In this document: in pieces, positions 13,915-25,905 of the stretch
How positions within the stretch are numbered: position 1 is the stretch's first letter
Layout of the letters: each line of letters opens with the position of its first letter
Notes under the pieces: generated by a model
Databases searched by the model: none
The model's input: the letters and a program-made list of their open reading frames with translations, nothing else
Told to the model about the DNA's origin: nothing
Assembly (NCBI GenBank): GCA_009760855.2
Contig: WPIO01000006.1
Location: 9,159,001-9,223,000 of the forward strand
Direction: 5' to 3'
Origin: Cristatella mucedo
Taxonomy: Eukaryota; Bryozoa; Phylactolaemata; Cristatellidae
Length of the DNA: 64,000 nt
Position numbers and translations under genes: made by a program

Positions 13915-14112
13915 TAGCCCGCTCTTCACGACCTCGGTCCCGAGGTCGTGAAGAGCAACCACTTTACCTAGTGTGCGATCTCGAGGGCTACGCTCACTGC
14001 ACGAGAATCCTTTGGTGGGTGATCCCTTATTGCCATTATGACTGGTGAGGTAGCCCTAATGCTCTTCTGTGGCTATACAACAAGAGGCTGTTAAATCAGC
14101 TAGTAGCAGTAA
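13915..14112 (+). mobile_element. SINE-A: rearranged copy with inverted 5' part
   Basis: The first about 65 nt are antisense SINE-A (CACTTTACCTAGTGTGCGAT), and the rest is sense (GAGAATCCTTTGGTGGGTGA, AACAAGAGGCTGTTAAATCA). The join makes a near-perfect 34-nt palindrome at 13922-13955. Confidence 0.75.
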
Positions 14113-15540
14113 TATTAAAAAGTAAAAAAGACGCCCACTGATTAAGGCAGCAGTTAAACCGAAGCAGGGGGACCAATGGATACGCCGGCAGGTGTATTAC
14201 GATGAACGCTGATGAATTTCCGCATTCATTTTAGCTACGACCAATGAGAGCCGATGGAATGCAGCTCACGTGAGCAGAGTAACCGCTTGCTTTTAACACT
14301 CCCTTCTCATTGGGCCAGATCGGCTGGCCTCGCGCCAACGTGTACTTACACAGTGGCCTAAGCCGATCGACACGTCTGGTGGCCGGGTCTGCACGTGACC
14401 GCGTCGGCTCTGCAGGCGGCGCACGAGCACGCGAAGCTCGCGTGACCGCTCATGCCGCCTCTCCGCTGTCCGTCGCCAAGTGGTTGGCCGCCGCCCGCTC
14501 CCGAGAGGCAAGTTTCTGCCTCGTGCCTGCCGAATAGTCCAGACGCTCTGTGTTGCTCAGGCTTGCGCCTAACGTGGCGGGCGTCCGATCCCTTGTGCCG
14601 GCAGCTCTCTGCGGGAGAGCTTTCTTCGATGACACGGACTGGTAGCCCTGTACTGATAACCCTCATCTGTACTGGTAGCAGCCATCGGCCCTTCAGCGAA
14701 CGTCAAAGTGCAGCCAAAGCTATTTCAATATTTTCAGAATATTTCAGCTCTCAGCCTGCAAATGGACGCATCGATCAGCTAGTAGGCTGAGCTTATGGCA
14801 AGCGATCGTCGGGGGCCTCAGCCCTGCCACTCCTAGCAGGGCCGCGACCTGTCGGTGTCACGTGACTGTGCGTAGCACGCTCGCTAGCTACTCTCCTGAC
14901 GTCCGGTCTGGATATGCACACACACCTCTCTCGTCTCTCTCTTTCTCTCGATCTCTGGAGTAAGTTTTGGCATTAAATTACGATATCCATATGGTGCGTT
15001 GAGCTATCCATCCGACATCGTTTCCAACATCGTTCCCTGTAGAGCGTGAAGCAGCCCCCCCTGCCCGTTTACCTAGCCCGTCTAAGACCTGCGGTACTGC
15101 AGCATTCGAGCAGCCCGCCAGCAGCAGGTTCGCCGCTTGACTCTTTAATGTCTCTAAGAGTTCTCGCGGCTTCGCGGGGCGTGCGAGTGCGAAGCTCTGC
15201 ACTGAGCCGAGCACTGGCAACCCGCCGCTATTCCAAGCTAGTGCGCACGCGACCAACTCAAAGAGTCTACTGCGTCGCACCGAGGGCACACGCTGCTCCG
15301 CGCAGGCCTCTTCAGACCAGTCTGAAAATAGTTCACCTTCGCCGCTACTCTACAAATACGAGCGTTCGCTTAAAGAGGGCTCGACCGCCTCCGAGCGCAG
15401 TTGGAGCTGCCCAGTACTTCCTCTATGGCCACGCCTGCGGTATATACGTGCCTTAATCCCCTGGCTTCCTCACCGCGCTGTAGCTGCAAAAAGTTTTTCA
15501 GCTGACCTTCGTACTTAACCTTGGGGCGCCGGAAAGGGGC
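14113..15540. other. GC-rich, no recognisable gene
   Basis: Several overlapping frames of 100-136 codons on both strands, typical of chance frames in GC-rich DNA. Ends with short CT runs near 14930. Confidence 0.45.
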
Positions 15541-15609
15541 TCGGAGAGAGACAGAGGGAGCGAGAGAGAGGGAGCGCGAAAGAGGGAGAGAGAAGGAGAG
15601 AGAGAGAAG

Positions 15610-15647
<38 letters not shown>

Positions 15648-15887
15648 GGGAGAAGAGACATACAGACCGAGTGAAAGAGAGGCCGGGAGACAGAGAGAGA
15701 CGGAGAAACAGAGGGAGCGAGAGAGAGACGCGGAGAGAGAGACCGGTGACAGAGAGGCAGAGAGACAGAGAGAACGATAGAGAGAGAAAAATGGAGAGAC
15801 AGAGAAGCGAGGCAGAGAGATCGAGTGACAGAGAGGCAGAGAGAGAGAGAGAGAGACACGGAGGGAGAGGCAGCGAAAGGCAGAGGG

Positions 15888-15918
<31 letters not shown>

Positions 15919-15939
15919 GAGGGAGATACGGAGAGGGAG

Positions 15940-15987
<48 letters not shown>
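15541..15987. repeat. Imperfect GA tract
   Basis: About 450 nt of GA/GGGA repeats with interruptions. The 186- and 207-codon frames across it are repeat artefacts. Confidence 0.95.
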
Positions 15988-16194
15988 GCTCCGAGCCTGC
16001 GAAAGCTCTGAAAAGCTCTGTCGCTCTTGCGCGCGAATTCGAGCAACCTTTCTCGCGGCGAAGACGATTTTGTTGTGCTAGGACTCACCTTACCGAAGGT
16101 GAGTCCGTTTTTAAGAGTCACATTGACCTCGAGAGGTGCAGCCTGAAAGCCTCTGTCCGTGAAAAAAGTGTTTTCGGTTCTTTATAGCCCATTC

Positions 16195-16435
16195 AAAGCC
16201 TAAGTAACTTTCGGTACGCATTCGGTTGCCAACAGACTTGATCTCGCCCAACAAAGAGAACGTGAAAAGCATAGCTTAGTCAGTAGGGCAGCTGAGTTAG
16301 TAAGTAGCATGAAAGTAGCCGCTCAGGACCGCTGGAAAGGATGAGCCATAGTCGGCAGTGGACGTGCTGTTGTCATTTCGTAAGAATCGTGGAAGGTATT
16401 TCCACAGTCTTAGAACTGCAGAGCAAAATTGCCGC
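16195..16435 (-). mobile_element. LINE-B: antisense 3' coding piece
   Basis: Antisense blocks TTCGGTACGCATTCGGTTGC, AACAAAGAGAACGTG and GGATGAGCCATAGTCGGCAG follow the LINE-B C-terminus in reverse order. Confidence 0.75.
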
Positions 16436-16589
16436 ATGGCACCATTTGAGCTACGACCTGCACGCGTTCCAAACGATGCAGCGCATCCATTTTTTATTTC
16501 CTGAAATCTACTATTGCCCGGGCCTGCATGCCGGAACTAGCTAAACTAACTAATTAAACTATCAGGGCTCATTTAGCTGAGCCTCAATC

Positions 16590-17040
16590 CCAAATCTGTT
16601 GCTCCTCGTAATACTACTGTCTATGCACCTAAACTCTGGAACTCTCTAGCGACTGGTATCACGAATCCCCCTCCCCGGCTTGAGAACGTCTGAAGCGCGA
16701 GGCTAGAAACCAACCTATTGCCTAAAAGCATTTGATTCGCGCATGTGCCTTGATCACGTTTAAAAAGAAACTAAAAACACATCTATGTATCACAGCATTT
16801 AGTTGGTCCACGCGATTCGTGGTTTGTGTGCTTATGCGTGCTGACACTGTTCGTAATGCCATGAACCATATTTTTATGCTGACTCTGTGCATGTCACTTC
16901 TAACCATGTTATTTTTGCTGTCATTGAGCATGGTACCACCAACAATTCAAGTAAGCTTCCTTTGCAGCAAATGTAAAGTGCCCAGAAAGAGATTGAGTTT
17001 TCCGAGGGCGCTACAGGCAATGCATTATTATTATTATTCT
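16590..17040 (+). mobile_element. LINE-A: 3' end relic
   Basis: Contains the degenerate coding end (AAACTAAAAACACATCTATG, then a GCATTTAGT...GATTCGT stretch), the GCAAATGTAAAGTGCCCAGA 3'UTR and a terminal ATT repeat at about 17025-17038. No open frame. Confidence 0.8.
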
Positions 17041-18318
17041 ACTTAGGCAATTTGCTATTATTAATCAGCTACTATGCTGTTTTCCTTTATTTAAAATCCC
17101 CAGTGAGAGATGTGTCTCTCTAAACGTCCGATTAAATTAAACTATGATTAAATCGTTATTCCTAAGGCTCAGCCGCCACGACTTTAGTGCACACGACCGT
17201 CTGCCACGTCGGCGCGAAGAAATACCCATAACTGCACTTTGAACCGACATGGCGTGGCGACGTGGAGTAGTCGCTTCCTTTCTGTCAGACACATGTGGGC
17301 TAGCTAGCGCGGTGGAGGTCGCTGCGTTGAAGCCCCCGGTGCAGCCGCCGCCGCTGCAGGTGCTCATTCCGTACGCTCAACGTACAATTCGCTGGCTCAA
17401 GGCCGGGAGCGAAAACCGCGGTCTATCTTTCCGCATCGTCTTAGACAGCGGCTTTCCGAATGGACGCATTATCCTATGCACGCAAAACAGCAAGCGGATT
17501 CCGGGCATCATCCTGCCACGGTGTGGGCAGGACGCTGAAATTACTGTGCAGGTTTCGCTACGGATCGCTCGACCCCGAGAGTGCGCAAGTTGAAGGGATA
17601 TTGGGCTCACGTTCATTAGAAGTACGATTGCGATTATAAGAATGGGGCTATAATGTGATAATAGTAATAATATCAATGATGCTAACAATAAAAAGACAAC
17701 GCCACAGCGCCCTAAGAGGGCTCGTTCTCTGCCGGACACTTTACGAGCGCTGCAAAAGAAGCATGACTATTCGTCTCCGCGAAAGTCAGCCGCCTCTACT
17801 GTAGTTTGCCCTAGCTGTTGCAATTACGAACCAGAGGTGCTCATTTCTATCCCCTTTGCGCCGTACCCCTAGCGGAAATAGCTGCCATGACCGCGCCACT
17901 CTCGCCAGTTGGAGCGGCGGCTCAGCACATGCTCTGTGCAAAGACCTGAAGCTCACAACACGACAGCAGCAACGAACGACGCAGCGCTCGACATCCTGCT
18001 CGCGGCGTGCTAACAGCGCTCTGGAGCAGCGATCCGCCAATCGGCGAGTCCTAGCGATCACCTTGAGCAGCTGCAAGCCTGTAAACGAGTCTATCGGAAG
18101 TCACCCATCGTATCAACCGTAATATACAGGCTCTACGACGACCCGACCGAAACCACCGCGCAGGTCCTTCTAGCCTGGCTTAGACGGCGAGCCTTGGTTC
18201 CTACTTACTCAAGTCTGCGGTGCATACGCTGCCAATATGAGGGGCGGTACAGACTGAGGAAAGACTTGGCAGCAGACTCAGCAGCCGAGACCGTGTTTCG
18301 TGCGCCCGCGGCTTCGGC
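17041..18318. other. No recognisable gene
   Basis: Frames at 17249-17593 (+) and 17377-17739 (-) overlap and have no family features. Confidence 0.45.
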
Positions 18319-18582
18319 TGTTGTAATTAGCGAAGCGCCTTGACGCTGACGTCCATGCCTCACTTGTGGGCCAATAGCCAAGTCATTGACGCAGCGCAGC
18401 GTCAGGCCACGAATGCAGATTATATTTCGTGTCGTCTGCTGCGACTGATCAGGCTCCCATAGATATGTATATGTGTCCGTTGAGAGTATAAACGAGAGTC
18501 TCGTTTACCGCGCACGTTTGCCCACTGCGTCTCCGTGAGACTCCCACTAGAACGCCCGACGCTGGAGACATTGCTATGCAGC
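18319..18582 (+). mobile_element. Solo-LTR-like repeat, copy 2
   Basis: Starts TGTTGTAATTAG. It has GAGTATAAACGAGAGTCTCG, TTTACCGCGCACGTTTGCCC and GAGACTCCCACTAGAACGCC, ending near GACATTGCTATGCA. Similar order and length to the copy at 5.9 kb, best in the last 120 nt. Confidence 0.52.
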
Positions 18583-21378
18583 ACCCGATTCTCCTTTTTT
18601 CAGCCAAGACTTAGCGAGTAACCAATCGTAGAAGCCGTTCAGGCAATGTCTACTTCGTTGCTTTGTAAGGAGTGGCTGGGTGGGGTACGACCAGACCCGT
18701 GAACTCATCGATGCATTCTACGCGAGTCCCTGTTTATCGTACACTCTAAGCTCGGAGTTCAAAATTCAGATTCTGAAGCGGCGAGCGGTAAAGGCTATAG
18801 CGGACAGGCTTCTTTCTACCGGTAATTGAGTTAGCGAAGCGCGGCCGTAGAGAAATGCTACAGCTAACCCACGAACGCTCAGTGGGCGGAGCGAGTAGGA
18901 AGCAAGAACTCGGAGCAAGACTGCCGTCTCAGCCTCCTACAAACCGGAAGCACCAAATAAGACTCAAGTAGGTAGGTAGTAAGAGTCGCCGTCTAAACCA
19001 GGCTTAAGGAGACTAGACAAGACCCTCCTCGGGCTTTGGCGGACGCCGGCGCTCCGCCGGGCGACTACTGCTGCCGATGCACAGTGCCTAACGCGCACGC
19101 GCGGCCACCCCAAGAATTTCTGGCGTTCGTCATGCAAGTACTATGTAGACGGCAGAGTGAAATTCGAGGCGCTCTTCAGCCATTTCGATTGCTGCGCATG
19201 CACAGCCGCACGACTCCGCGTCACATCCTGCGAGGACGTTCGCTACTTGTCTATCTATCCACTGGCACTCGACTAGAACCGCGCACTGCTGGAGGCGGAG
19301 CGAACGGAATGTGGCTGAACGCGGCTCCGTTTAAGCTGAAGCGTGGGAAATAGGGCACCCACGGCAGTTATCAGGCGATGCTAAGCAGGTGGAACAACCC
19401 GCACGCACGCTTTCGGGATTTCCCCTATCCTAACCCGCTGACTCTCGCGCGCGACGGTCGGAAGCGCTCGCTGGATGGCTCAGTCGGTGGCCGCCGAGAC
19501 AGATAAATATGATTCATTTCATTTAAAAAAGGAGAGAGATAGGAGCCGCGATAGTTCACGAAGGAACGCTTCGGGACGCGCTCGGCACGAATCGATAATG
19601 GCTCGGTTAGCTAAAAGCCCAGCACGCCGAAGCGGAGGAAAACAGATGCCGCTATGCCATTGGCCGAGCCGTCCACCAATGGCACGTCGTGTTGCATCGC
19701 GCCGATAACGCTGAATGGAATGAGGATGAGTCAGCCTGGTCGGCGATATAGGTTAGCAGCCGCGTGCGACTCGCGGTAATTGCCTTAATACCCTCGCTGA
19801 AGTCGTGAAGCGTACGAGCAGCGTCTCTCCGTGGCCTAGCGCACTCGACGCCGCCTGGCGCATGGACAGCACCGGTACGCGGCAGCTGCAGCGCTGGCGA
19901 GGCGAGCGTATCGAGCGTGCGGGCTGGCGGCCGGCTCCCTCCCGAACGACCGCTGCTTCTGCGCACGGTGCGCCGGCCGCGCTCGGGCGGTCGGGCGGCT
20001 CAGCCGGTGCGCGACGAACCCGGCAGCGAGTCGGCTGTCGCCGCGAGTCGGCTAGGCGAGCGCGGCTGACCCAGCAGCCTCCGACGGCAGCGGCGATCGT
20101 CGCACGCGAAGACTCTCGCCTCGAGCTCCGCTTAGCCAGACCGAGCGAGCAGAGCAGTGGCCTGATGATCTCACCTTTCCAAACGTGCGCCTCTTCGTTA
20201 AAACGCATCGATCCCTCAGATAATCTCCGTGAGACGAGCTAGGCAGGGCGGCTTGAGGCGCCAGGTGACTGCCACGGCTGCCGGTGAAGAAGAAATGGGC
20301 AGTGGACACCTCGGCCTGTAGCCGGTCGTCTTCATTCCTTTGCCAACCGCACGAGAGCAGGCAGCCGCAGCAGCAGCAGCAGCAGGGGCTCAGCCCTCTG
20401 GCGATGGCTCGGCGAACCGGTACCTCGATGAGGCAAGCCGATTGCCAGTGGGCCGGCGAGCCGTGCAGGATTGGACCAGCTGAGAGCTAGATCCGAAATA
20501 TGCGGCCGCTGCTGCAGCTGCGGCAGCTGCTGCGTGCCTCGGCGGCGGCTGCCTGCCTCTTCCGAGCAGATGGGTGGGTGCGCATGCGAATCAATGCGAG
20601 ACACGTCGGCCCTGCTCCTCAAGCTCCAACGCCCTGCCCTGCCGTGACAGCCGTGTCGAGAAGCGTCGACGGTGATGCTATGGACCGACCTACTCTTGCC
20701 CACCGTGCCAGCAGGCATCCACACCGTCCGGGCAGACCGAGGTCGACTCTGCTGCCATGTTGACATTCGAATTTGCCAGCAGGCGTCCACACCGTCCGGG
20801 AAGACCGAGGTCGACTCTGCTGCCATGTTGACATTCGAATTTCCACGCAGGTCATCTCTCGCTGCTTGAGACATCAGGTGGCTCGTAGTAGCCGTTCTCT
20901 GCAACACCCTCGCAAAGGCGGCTTGCAACGGCCAGTCCGTCCTCGGCAGCTTAGGCCAAAGCAGTGCAGCACTCGCCAATCGAAACACTGTCAGCTGTTT
21001 CTGGTCCGTTTAAGCATCGGCGAATGCAGTGTCAGCTTGTAGATCCATGAGCGTTTACTCCATGGATCCAGGTGTGCAGGTGGCTAGCAAATCATCGAGC
21101 ACAGCTCAGGCACTACCCCTACCCCACGCTGGGCGGCTTGAAAGGGGGGGGGGTCGCAGGAGGGGAGGGAGAGTGTAGCCTGCACGTCGGTCGTCTTTCT
21201 GTCGCCTGCAGCGTGCTGGCACTCCGACTGCTACAGCTAGCTCTCGTCTGAGGCTTCCGCATATCCGCGAGTGTAGCTCTCGTCCGCTCGTCGTTACCCG
21301 TGCTGCCACTGCCTCCGTCTGGAGCCGTCTTGCCTCCTGCTGCTCCTCCTCGAGCCTGGTCTCGGCTGCTGCTTTCAG
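18583..21378. other. CpG-rich block before the coiled-coil gene
   Basis: Outside the 68-bp duplication this stretch is GC- and CpG-rich, with several open frames on both strands at 19036-20988. None has a recognisable domain. It may hold the promoter and first exon(s) of the coiled-coil gene. The last 80 nt (C/T-rich, CAG end) look like an intron end. No TATA box or start could be chosen. Confidence 0.4.
20707..20842. repeat. 68-bp tandem duplication
   Basis: 20707-20774 and 20775-20842 are two 68-nt copies (GCCAGCAGGC...CATTCGAATTT) with about two mismatches. 68 is not a multiple of three. Confidence 0.93.
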
Positions 21379-21669
21379 CAGAGCCGAAAGGCTTTGAAGA
21401 CCCCGATGCCGACTTTGACCAGCCCTGTCTGAACTTGCTGGCCAGCCTCGACGAGACTCTGTTGATGCTGAAGGACATCAGCATCAACTACTGCTGCCGG
21501 CCAGAGATGTTGCCGGCAGTGTGCTCCGTCTACGACGAAGTGCGCGTCATCATCGGCGACCTGAGAAGGTTGTGCTTGCAGCAGCTTAAAAACAGTAAGG
21601 AGGTGATGGCTCTGCTCGAGCAGCTCGTCGACGAGCGAGTGCTGCCGCCGGAGCTCGTCACAGCAGGAG

Positions 21670-21702
<33 letters not shown>

Positions 21703-21796
21703 ACCAGCAGCGAGGTGCTGCCGACATGTCGGCCGTGCAGGACAGCAAGCACGACGATCGTCTGCCTAGAGCAGCCGGTGGCGACCCATCCTACAG
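21379..21796 (+). CDS. Unidentified coiled-coil protein, penultimate exon
   Basis: I do not recognise the family. The segment before 21379 looks like an intron end (C/T-rich, then GCTTTCAG). The exon opens in phase 1 and reads EPKGFEDPDADFDQPCLNLL, followed by amphipathic helical sequence (LRRLCLQQLKNSKEVMALLE) ending VLPPELV, a run of about ten alanines from a GCT repeat, and a polar tail. The donor TACAG/GTTCGTAAG is phase 2 and fits the next exon. An alternative donor lies 4 nt later. Upstream exons could not be assigned in the CpG-rich sequence before it. Alanine-rich, predicted helical, no signal peptide or membrane segment seen. Confidence 0.6.
21672..21701. repeat. GCT repeat encoding polyalanine
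   Basis: Ten pure GCT units in frame, in the penultimate exon of the coiled-coil gene. Confidence 0.93.
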
Positions 21797-22236
21797 GTTC
21801 GTAAGACGATTCGGCACAAGCACCAGTCAGCTTGTAGGCCACTGCCTCGGGTGCTTGCTGACGGGTGCCTGCTGCTGGCGTCCGGCTGTTAGGGGGTCTT
21901 GACTGCATCCGCGTGCCCGAGCTCTATTCGCAGTGAAGTTCGACATTGCTCATCTTCTCCTTCTGCTCTCCTTGCAGCTCTTGCAGGAAGAAAGGTGTGG
22001 TGACAGCCGACAGTGTTAGACTGACCTGGTCTAATAGCTAGGTATTGTTGGCATGTTCACATTCTGCTCACCTCTGTCTTACTTGTTCAAGCAAGCGAAC
22101 ATTCTTTCGGGTGATGTCATGCTGTTTACCTGCATGCCTATCATGTCAGATATATCGTCAACTTGACCTATGAACTTCCGGGGCTGGTCTTGGCCTGCAA
22201 ATTATGTTTGAGATTAGTGATGGCTCCCCCTTGACA

Positions 22237-22237
<1 letters not shown>

Positions 22238-22324
<87 letters not shown>

Positions 22325-22347
22325 CTGTCTCTTTCTCCCTCTCTCTA
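22238..22347. repeat. CT microsatellite in the coiled-coil gene intron
   Basis: About 40 pure CT units, followed by an interrupted CT-rich end. Confidence 0.95.
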
Positions 22348-22557
22348 CCCCTGTCATCGCCCAGTCGAGTCTAGTTCAACATCCACCTGACCGTATTTCC
22401 TGTTGTGGGTTCGAGTCACGCAGATAGCACTCATCTTTTACCCACTGGGGGCTGGGTACTAGGCTGTTTCTAAATCTTTTCTGCTGCAAGGTTAACCCGA
22501 AATTGTTGAATCAACCGACCTTTTTCTTTCTTTCTGTATTCTATCTGTGCTGTACAG

Positions 22558-22843
22558 GTGTGACAGCAGCAGAAAGCAGGAAGACGATCAAAAATGGGCA
22601 GCCATGAGAGATGAGAATCGCGACCTTCGGTCGCAGCTGCTGTGTGCACGCGTCCAGCTGCAGAGCGAGGTTGACGCACGGAAGACAATTGAGCAGCACG
22701 TGCACATCATGCAGCAGAAGGACGTGCTTCAGCGAATCGCACTGCAAGAGGAGAAGGACAAAGTCAGCACGAGGGAAGACCAAATAAGGATGCTCGAAAT
22801 GGCGATCCATGCACTTCGGCAGACCTCGGAAGCAACCTCCTAG
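22558..22843 (+). CDS. Unidentified coiled-coil protein, last exon
   Basis: The acceptor is CTGTGCTGTACAG/G after a T-rich tract. Its first G completes an Arg codon with the preceding exon. It reads CDSSRKQEDDQKWAAMRDEN and continues as a highly charged heptad-like helix (LRSQLLCARVQLQ, IMQQKDVLQRIALQEEKDK, IRMLEMAIHALRQ) ending in TAG. The helix is about 80 residues, typical of a dimeric coiled coil. Its function is unknown. The 761-nt intron before it contains a CT microsatellite. The matched splice phase and low-complexity-free helix argue for a real exon. Confidence 0.68.
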
Positions 22844-23130
22844 CCACCGGAGTTGGCATCAGGGCCTGCCTGTTGCATGCTGTTGCCATTGGATGCGTCA
22901 GTCCCGGCTAGACTGTGAACGAGCGGCTCCAGGAGAGGCAGCTTCGCTGGTGCTCCGCTGATGCTTCGCTCCCTAGCGGCCATGGCTTGTTTGTGGTTCT
23001 TGTGCTTAAATGCAAGCACAGAGCTGCACTGTGGCTCATTGGATTGAGAGGGATCTTAGTAAGCAGTATTCTGTACAGTTCGCAGGTGCAAATATGCAGC
23101 ATATTTTATTTAATAAAAATCTGCTGTTGA
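22844..23130 (+). promoter_or_regulatory. 3'UTR and polyadenylation signal of the coiled-coil gene
   Basis: After the TAG there is no LINE or SINE homology, and an AATAAA hexamer lies at 23112-23117, giving a 3'UTR of roughly 280-290 nt. This is the expected position for transcript cleavage. Inferred from the motif only. Confidence 0.5.
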
Positions 23131-23340
23131 AATAAGCGATGCGAAGACGACGAGCCGTGTAAATTATATTGCATGCACGAAGGGTGTGTATGTTATACAG
23201 GTGTACATGAATTGTTGATGAAATTGTATCTTGCCTGACCTGAATGTTGGGACTTTTATTTCCACGATTTAATGCGATGGCTCTTGACCAATTTACTTGT
23301 TTAACTATGCTATATCGCAGCTCATCTCATATCAGTATTG

Positions 23341-23533
23341 AATAAATAAATAAATAAATCCTAGCTGATTAAACAGCCTCTTTTTGTATAGCGACAGAAG
23401 AGCCTTTGCGGCTATCACCACCGCTTGCAGTGGCGATAAAGGAACGCCCACCACAGGAATCGAACCCACGACCTAGGGACCGACGTCGTGAAAGCAACCG
23501 CCTTACCTAGTGTGCCATTACGGCTCACCACAT
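23341..23533 (-). mobile_element. SINE-A: antisense copy
   Basis: Opens with an antisense AATAAATAAATA tail, then CAGCCTCTTTTTGTATAGCG, and an antisense B box (GGAATCGAACCC near 23456) before GCCTTACCTAGTGTGCCATT. Lies about 210 nt beyond the polyadenylation signal of the coiled-coil gene. Confidence 0.85.
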
Positions 23534-24009
23534 GCCGAAGCCGACTGCATCTTGATGAGTGCTAGCAAGGTGCACTGATATCTCTGAGATGAGTCGTCTT
23601 CTGATACCATGATTGCCTTCCCACTCAGTTCAACTCGACCTGCCATCTATGCGACTCCAGCATTTCCACCGTTATTGTCATCTGAGCGGTCGCCGCGACA
23701 CAGCAGTTATCCTCGCATGACGGGGCATGGTTCAGCCATTTTACTTACCTTGCTTATTTTAATGGGCACCTGTTTACCTCGTTGCCGAGAAACAACAGCG
23801 CTCGCAGATGAGCCGGCGAGCACCCTCTACGATTGAAGGAAAGGGTCCTGCCAATCTAGTACCGAATCGGCCGTGTGGCAGCAGCCGCCTGCAATCCCAC
23901 CGATGACAATTGCAAGAGGAAAATTCAATTATTTCGCTATGGCACCTGCTAAAGGTTAACCAAAGTGTGCATTTCTGTCTGTAACTTCACACAACCACAA
24001 TGACTAAGC
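23534..24009. other. No recognisable gene
   Basis: A 75-codon frame at 23609-23836 without family features. Otherwise unassigned. Confidence 0.4.
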
Positions 24010-25115
24010 GGGTGTTTTCTGTAGGAGAGTTTTCTACAGCTGACTCAGATCACAGTGGCGTTCTCCCTACACACACAGCAGCCAGGAGACTTCATCGCAC
24101 GCAACAAAGAAAAAGTCAATAGCATAGACGATTCAGGCGAGTACTCAAGTAATTGAGTAGCATGGCCTTAGCAGCTCGGGACGGCTGGAAAGGATTGCCA
24201 TAGTCAGGAGTATGACAGAAGACATAGTAGCACAGGAATTGTAGAAGTGACCTTGTCTAGGACCAGCAAAGCCAAGGTTTCTGTCGCCAACGATCTTGAA
24301 GCGTAGGAATGGAGCCGCTAATTTATTGTCCGCAGTGAACATGTGGACACGAGGAGCCGTTCAGCTAGGTATGGAGAAGCCAGGCCACGGCAGGCCTTAA
24401 AGGCCTAAGTCGGAATTTAGCTCAGTACCCACTGATCAACCGGGAGCCACAGCAGCTCCTTCATTAAAGGAGACATCTGGCTGTAATTATGGGATTTGTT
24501 GACCGGCATTTAAGACATATTCATCACCAGCTGCACAGGCTAAATGGTTTCTTGGTAGCCTCCTCCCACCAAAAATGTAAGAGCAGTAGTTCAGGCCTGA
24601 CAGAACCAGGAAGCAAGATGAATCTATGGCAAGCCTCCGTGAAAGACAGTCCGTAAGCCTAGACATGGTTGGGACGCGATGACTGTCTGTGAAGACAATA
24701 TTCTAAACAATTTAAAAATGTAAGTTGTTATCAAAGAGGACACATTAAAGTTTGAACACTTGTCGATGGTCGCACAAGAGCATCACTTATTAGACTAGCA
24801 AATTCTCAAATTCCAGCCTTATGCTTTGGGTGTCCTACCAAAGCGAGTTCGGTGATATCGGCGTGTAGATAAGAGAAATTTGCTGACATCTCGGGTCCGA
24901 TGTCTGCAAGGAAAGTATTCAGTTTATCAGTCACTGCAGCATTTTCTGACAGTTTATACGGCAATGCAGCTGGTTATCGTCGGCATAGAAGCGATAGCCC
25001 ATTTCATTAACCCGAATCCCGTTTGCCAGATTGCTCGGTATAAATGGAGAGTAGTAAAGGACCAAGAAGGCGTCTTTGTAGATGAGACTTAGTTACCGCA
25101 CGATAAGGATTGAAC
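24010..25115 (-). mobile_element. LINE-B: antisense relic
   Basis: The antisense C-terminus at 24150-24400 gives a minus-strand remnant reading LRFKIVGDRNLGFAGPR. Antisense of the FYADD region follows at 24965-25000. Antisense of [14 protein letters not shown] lies at about 25040-25090. Confidence 0.78.
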
Positions 25116-25734
25116 ATGATGGGACGAAATGAGACTTTCTTGGCCTATTTCTCGGCTTAGTACAGTTTCTGTCAAGCACGGCGCCGCCTTGAAATGCATC
25201 CCCCGAGGACTGCTGTGTGCTGCGCAGCACGAGCGGGCTTCGCAGACACCTATATATAACGTACGTTGCAGCTACTGTCGCTCTCCACGTCAGTAGTTGA
25301 TCATTGCTCCAGTTGCTGCAAAATAGAGCTCTTTTGGGCTAATCTCGGTAGACACCCATGGTTGGCAGTCTACCATAAACTAGCGGATCTCGCGCGCGCG
25401 TGAGCGTTGCATCAGGTTGTGGCGTCATTTCGTGGTCCGCACAGCGCTGCAGGCTTTGCTCTGGCTTATTTCGGCGGCCATTGCGAAGCATTGTCGAACT
25501 GGCGATCAGATAGGTGGCCGGCAGCTTGCGGGCACGCGCTTGCGCGACGACAGCTCAGTGCGGGGTCGCGGTCGTACCTCATTTTTTGAGAGAGTGTAAA
25601 CTTCCGTCAGGCAGCGCCGTCCAGTAGCCTCCTCGAACTCAGCCAGCAAAGGGAGTCGTATGTCTCGTTCGGAAAGCACGAAAGACTTGTGCCCGGACAG
25701 TTCCATTCGAGGCGGCGGGCTTATGCAGCCCCAA
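25116..25734. promoter_or_regulatory. Possible TATA-containing promoter or LTR piece
   Basis: CCTATATATAACGTACG at about 25250 resembles a TATA box in a GC-rich setting. No gene or element could be tied to it. Confidence 0.2.
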
Positions 25735-25905
25735 TTTTGTGACAGCCATTTAGTGGGTCCCTACGATTCGTCCTCTATATGCCTATGCGCGGCGCCGCCG
25801 CTGACACTGCTCACGCTGCCGGCGACCGCGCTAGCATGCCGACCTTTTGCACGTCCTCTCGCATGCGCCCGCGCACGACGACGCCCTTGCATGCTGACCT
25901 AATGA
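25735..25905 (+). mobile_element. LINE-A: diverged 3'UTR piece in GC-rich context
   Basis: The order GCCATTTAGTGGGTCC, ATTCGTCCT, TGACACTG, GCTGCC and ATGCTGACC follows the LINE-A 3'UTR, but with many G/C changes and no tail. The call rests on this ordered partial match only. Confidence 0.45.

Noticed and set aside
14293-14790. Overlapping frames near 14.3-14.8 kb
   Set aside because: Open on both strands in GC-rich DNA, no domain and no splice logic.
15498-16187. 207- and 186-codon frames over a GA tract
   Set aside because: Low-complexity translation of the repeat, open on both strands at once.
19753-20988. Frames of 145-218 codons on both strands in the CpG-rich block
   Set aside because: Overlapping on opposite strands, Arg/Ala/Ser-rich and without motifs. 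Chance frames in GC-rich DNA are expected.
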